A stretch of DNA of 6,258 nucleotides from an uncultured Eubacteriales bacterium (lineage in GTDB: Bacteria; Bacillota; Clostridia; Lachnospirales; Lachnospiraceae). Location: contig USSL01000109.1 in assembly GCA_900557175.1 (NCBI GenBank), positions 1 to 6,258 of the forward strand, written 5' to 3'. The stretch's first letter is position 1, and the number at the start of each line of letters is the position of its first letter. Shown here piece after piece: positions 3,634 to 6,258 of the stretch. The notes beneath the pieces are model-generated. The model searched no databases, was not told where the DNA came from, and worked only from the letters and a program-made list of their open reading frames with translations. The position numbers and the translations under genes are program-made.

Positions 3634-6026
3634 TGCAGCAGCATACAATTAAAGATGTCTATCTCATACACCACTCCCACACAGACGTGGGCTATACGGA
3701 TTTACAGGAACAGGTCATCTACAATCAGGCTCACAATATTAAAAGAGCCGTACAGCTGATTTCTGACGGGAAGAAAAACAGCACACCCGAAAAAGACCTT
3801 AAATGGAACTGTGAGACATGGTACTGCGTCGAGCAGTTTTTAAAAATGGCTTCGAAAGATGAAAAGGAAAGCTTTTGGGATTTAGTCCGCACCGGAAGTA
3901 TCGGCCTGTCCGCAACTTATTTAAACAGCAATGATCTGACAGACTGCCGCTATTTAAGCAAAAAAATCGCCGAAATGAAAGAATGCTGCCAAAATAACGG
4001 CGTTTCTTTAGAGACAGCGATGAACGCCGATATCAATGGTATTTCTCTCGGCGCAAGAGACGCTTTTATTGACAACGGCATTCATTTTTTATATACAAAT
4101 ATCCATACGCACCACGGTATGTATCCGCTGTATCAGAATCAGCAGCCTTATTTTTGGGAAAACAATGCCGGAGAGCGTCTGCTTGTCTGGAGCGGTGAAC
4201 ACTATAATCTCGGCAATGCCCTCGGTATTGTATACAACAAAAACAGGAATTTTATGACAGAAAGCTATTTCGGCAAAAAAGAAGTGTGCACACCGCTTGA
4301 AAACCTGTATACAAACCTGACAAATACAGTATGTGAATATGAAGAAAACGGCTATGCCTACCCATTCCTCATTTCCAGCGTTTCCGGCGTATTCTCTGAC
4401 AATGCGCCGATTAACCCACAGATTGCTTACACAATCGAAGAATTTAACCGCTGCTACGGCAATGAGGTTAAAATTCATATGGCCACTTTAACAGAAATTT
4501 ATGAGCTGATCCGCCCTTATGTGCAGGATATTCCTGTTTACCGCGGTGCGATGAATGACTGGTGGGGCAATGGCGTCGGCAGTACGCCGCACAGCGTCAA
4601 ACATTACAAAGAAGCTGTGCGCCTTTCAAATATATGCGACCGTTTAGAAGAAAAAACAGGCGTCCACAACGAGGTGCTGACAAAAGCCTATGGCGATAAT
4701 TCACTCCTTTACTCAGAACACACATGGGGACATTCCGCGTCTATCACAAATCCATATGAGACGATGGTGACAACACTGGATATACGAAACACAAGCTATG
4801 CTTCCAAAGCACATGAGGCTGCTGCCATGCGTAAAAATGAGCAATGCCATCTGCTCGGTGATATTCTCCGTTATTATAACCACTCAGGGAAGGTTAAAGC
4901 CGTTTCCACAAGCCGCGAAGCAAGAATATTCCCTGTAAAATTTTATGTGGAAACACTGAGTCTTCCAAACGTTAAAGTCACCGATACAGCGACCGGTGAA
5001 GTCATGAAGGTCCAGCTTTCCACTCATCCGAGAGGCGTTCTCATAAGCTTTCTTGCCCATTTTGAGCCGATGGAAGAAAAGATTTTTACCTATGAAGAAC
5101 AGCCGGCGCTATCTGAAACATTATTTACCCGCACCGCATGGATAGGTGCAGAACGTGTGCGTGATATTATCAATACTTATGACGCTGAGAGCTATACGCT
5201 TCCTTACGGCATTGAAAATGACTTCTTCAAAATAACATGGAAAATCGGTGAGGGCATCACTTCGTTCTTTGATAAAAAAGAACAGAGAGAACTTTGCATG
5301 GACGGCTTTGCAAAGTTTTTCACACCGGTCTATGAGCGTACTGAAATCCGCACTGATGTTTACGAGGAACGGCGTCTCCTCGGCCGGAATATCCGCGGAC
5401 TTCACGCACAGCAGTATCAGGGCAGATTAAATGATGTCAAGGTTCGTACACACGGTGCTGTATTTACTGAAGTTGAACTTATTTTTGAACTGAAAGGCAC
5501 ATACCACAGCAGTATGATTTTAAAAATGTACCGCCATCTCCCAAAATTGGAATTTTCATTCCACGTTGCAAAAACGCTCAATGAGGAAATTGAAAGTCTC
5601 TATCTTCCGCTTGCCTTAAATCTTCCGGAAGCAGAAGTTTACATACGCAACGGCGGCGTGACAATGAAACCGGGCGTTGACCAGCTTCCGGGCTCAAATA
5701 TGGAATACTATATTGCTGACGAGGGTATTGTTTACAGAACGGACAAACATGCCATTCTTATAAATACACTGGATACACCGCTGCTTTATATGGGCGAGCT
5801 TTGTGCACACCCGATTTTACTCTGCGACAACGAGGAAAAGAATAACCGCCGCCCTGTATACAGCTGGATTATGAACAACACATGGGAGACAAACTTCCAG
5901 CTTGACCTGTCCGGTTTCTACGAATTCCGCTACAGTTTGGAAATGCTGGATAAAGATGTGCTTGAAACAGATATGAACCGTCTTTTTGATAACGATATGG
6001 GCGTTGTCACCTTCATCTGCGAATAG
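3633..6026 (+). CDS. Glycoside hydrolase family 38, alpha-mannosidase-like
   Basis: The 797-residue protein opens with the GH38 signature VYLIHHSHTDVGYTD (9-23). Expected zinc ligands are visible: H16 and D18 in the HSHTD motif, D133 in MNADINGISLG (the expected nucleophile), and H363 in SEHTWGH. This is the H-D-D-H set known from GH38 enzymes, which retain configuration while cleaving alpha-mannosidic bonds. The order is an N-terminal catalytic barrel (about 6-270), a helical section with RGAMNDWWGNG (305-315), and a C-terminal beta-rich region from about 400. No signal peptide or membrane segment is seen, so it acts in the cytoplasm on imported substrate. The ATG at 3633 follows AAGGAG by eight bases; a longer frame from 3555 has no ribosome site and runs into araC. 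The enzyme may be an alpha-mannosidase, but this branch of GH38 is divergent and another alpha-glycoside substrate is possible. Confidence 0.94.
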   Translation: MQQHTIKDVYLIHHSHTDVGYTDLQEQVIYNQAHNIKRAVQLISDGKKNSTPEKDLKWNCETWYCVEQFLKMASKDEKESFWDLVRTGSIGLSATYLNSNDLTDCRYLSKKIAEMKECCQNNGVSLETAMNADINGISLGARDAFIDNGIHFLYTNIHTHHGMYPLYQNQQPYFWENNAGERLLVWSGEHYNLGNALGIVYNKNRNFMTESYFGKKEVCTPLENLYTNLTNTVCEYEENGYAYPFLISSVSGVFSDNAPINPQIAYTIEEFNRCYGNEVKIHMATLTEIYELIRPYVQDIPVYRGAMNDWWGNGVGSTPHSVKHYKEAVRLSNICDRLEEKTGVHNEVLTKAYGDNSLLYSEHTWGHSASITNPYETMVTTLDIRNTSYASKAHEAAAMRKNEQCHLLGDILRYYNHSGKVKAVSTSREARIFPVKFYVETLSLPNVKVTDTATGEVMKVQLSTHPRGVLISFLAHFEPMEEKIFTYEEQPALSETLFTRTAWIGAERVRDIINTYDAESYTLPYGIENDFFKITWKIGEGITSFFDKKEQRELCMDGFAKFFTPVYERTEIRTDVYEERRLLGRNIRGLHAQQYQGRLNDVKVRTHGAVFTEVELIFELKGTYHSSMILKMYRHLPKLEFSFHVAKTLNEEIESLYLPLALNLPEAEVYIRNGGVTMKPGVDQLPGSNMEYYIADEGIVYRTDKHAILINTLDTPLLYMGELCAHPILLCDNEEKNNRRPVYSWIMNNTWETNFQLDLSGFYEFRYSLEMLDKDVLETDMNRLFDNDMGVVTFICE

Positions 6027-6058
6027 CCGTCAAAATTTTAGGCGCGCTAACAAAAACA

Positions 6059-6095
6059 GGCCGGGCTTTTGAGGTGTCCACTCAAAAGCCCGGTC
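6059..6095. terminator. Bidirectional intrinsic terminator
   Basis: A perfect 13-base stem CCGGGCTTTTGAG / CTCAAAAGCCCGG (6061-6073 with 6081-6093) is extended by a G-U and a G-C pair and closes a seven-base loop. On the plus strand the tail TCATTTCTT is only moderately T-rich. On the minus strand the stem is followed by CCTGTTTTTG, a clearer U tract. It sits between the convergent GH38 gene and the gene ending at 6139 and probably serves both. Confidence 0.85.
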
Positions 6096-6100
6096 ATTTC

Positions 6101-6133
6101 TTATGACACAGGAAATAGCTTCCTATATCATAA
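6101..6133 (-). other. Structured 3' end of the downstream minus-strand transcript
   Basis: TTATGA (6101-6106) pairs with TCATAA (6128-6133) and AGGAA (6110-6114) with TTCCT (6120-6124), around a five-base loop. The three connecting positions pair as U-G, A-U and U-G only in minus-strand RNA, making a continuous 14-pair stem there; on the plus strand two of them are C/A mismatches. No U tract follows, so it looks like a 3' untranslated hairpin rather than a second terminator. Confidence 0.45.
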
Positions 6134-6138
6134 AAAAG

Positions 6139-6258
6139 CTAATATTCATTCACAATGTGCATACACATATTTAATATTTCTTCCGAAAACAACGCCTTGC
6201 CGCTGGCTTCAAATACAGATGATTTTAAAAGTCCATATGTTTCCTTAAAGCCTTTCGG
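6139..6258 (-). CDS. C-terminal end of an unrecognised protein (partial)
   Basis: An open frame enters from the right edge and ends at TAG (6141-6139), giving 39 residues with a normal soluble composition (for example GLLKSSVFEASGKALFSEE, then ending MCMHIVNEY). It is probably amphipathic helix and shows no recognisable motif. That it is a real gene end is supported by the hairpin and the terminator with a minus-strand U tract just beyond its stop. Most of the gene, including its start, lies outside the window, and no function is assigned. Confidence 0.6.
   Translation of the reverse strand, partial: PKGFKETYGLLKSSVFEASGKALFSEEILNMCMHIVNEY

Noticed and set aside
4089..4478. 129-codon minus-strand open frame inside the GH38 gene
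   Set aside because: Antisense to the catalytic domain of an intact, well-conserved enzyme; its hydrophobic look comes from the complementary codons.

Overview
The window looks like part of the chromosome of a spore-forming, moderately low-GC Firmicute, most likely a clostridium of the Lachnospiraceae type. The evidence is an intact spoIIID sporulation regulator, strong AGGAGG-like ribosome binding sites, T-tailed hairpin terminators, and proteins of clostridial flavour (GH38 glycosidase, CbADH-like zinc dehydrogenase). No mobile element, CRISPR array, tRNA or rRNA was seen.

Layout, left to right. (1) 1-966, minus: the first 322 residues of a major facilitator efflux-type transporter whose C-terminus lies beyond the left edge. 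(2) 967-1106: an AT-rich control region with a good sigma-A type promoter and several palindromes sharing the half-site TCTAA/TTAGA. (3) 1107-1364, minus: spoIIID. A sigma-E type promoter and a terminator-like hairpin are superimposed on its ribosome binding site. (4) 1411-1531: two tiny overlapping reading frames following the dehydrogenase gene, probably a remnant or leaderless filler. (5) 1532-2572, minus: zinc-dependent alcohol/polyol dehydrogenase. (6) 2739-3581, minus: AraC-family regulator. (7) 3582-3632: a 51-bp divergent control region. (8) 3633-6026, plus: cytoplasmic GH38 alpha-mannosidase-like glycosidase. (9) 6027-6138: a bidirectional terminator and a second hairpin. (10) 6139-6258, minus: the last 39 residues of an unrecognised protein, convergent with the GH38 gene.

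The araC, dehydrogenase and GH38 genes form a plausible small carbohydrate-use locus. The AraC protein would sense a sugar and control the divergent glycosidase and the dehydrogenase behind it. The glycosidase has no signal peptide, so it would act on imported oligosaccharide or glycoside, and the dehydrogenase could oxidise a released sugar, polyol or aglycone. No transporter for this substrate is in the window. The MFS and spoIIID genes appear functionally unrelated to that locus. The most striking non-coding features are the spoIIID start region, where promoter, hairpin and Shine-Dalgarno overlap, the operator-like cluster before the MFS gene, and the very compact araC/GH38 divergent promoter with a repeated TTTAACACA.
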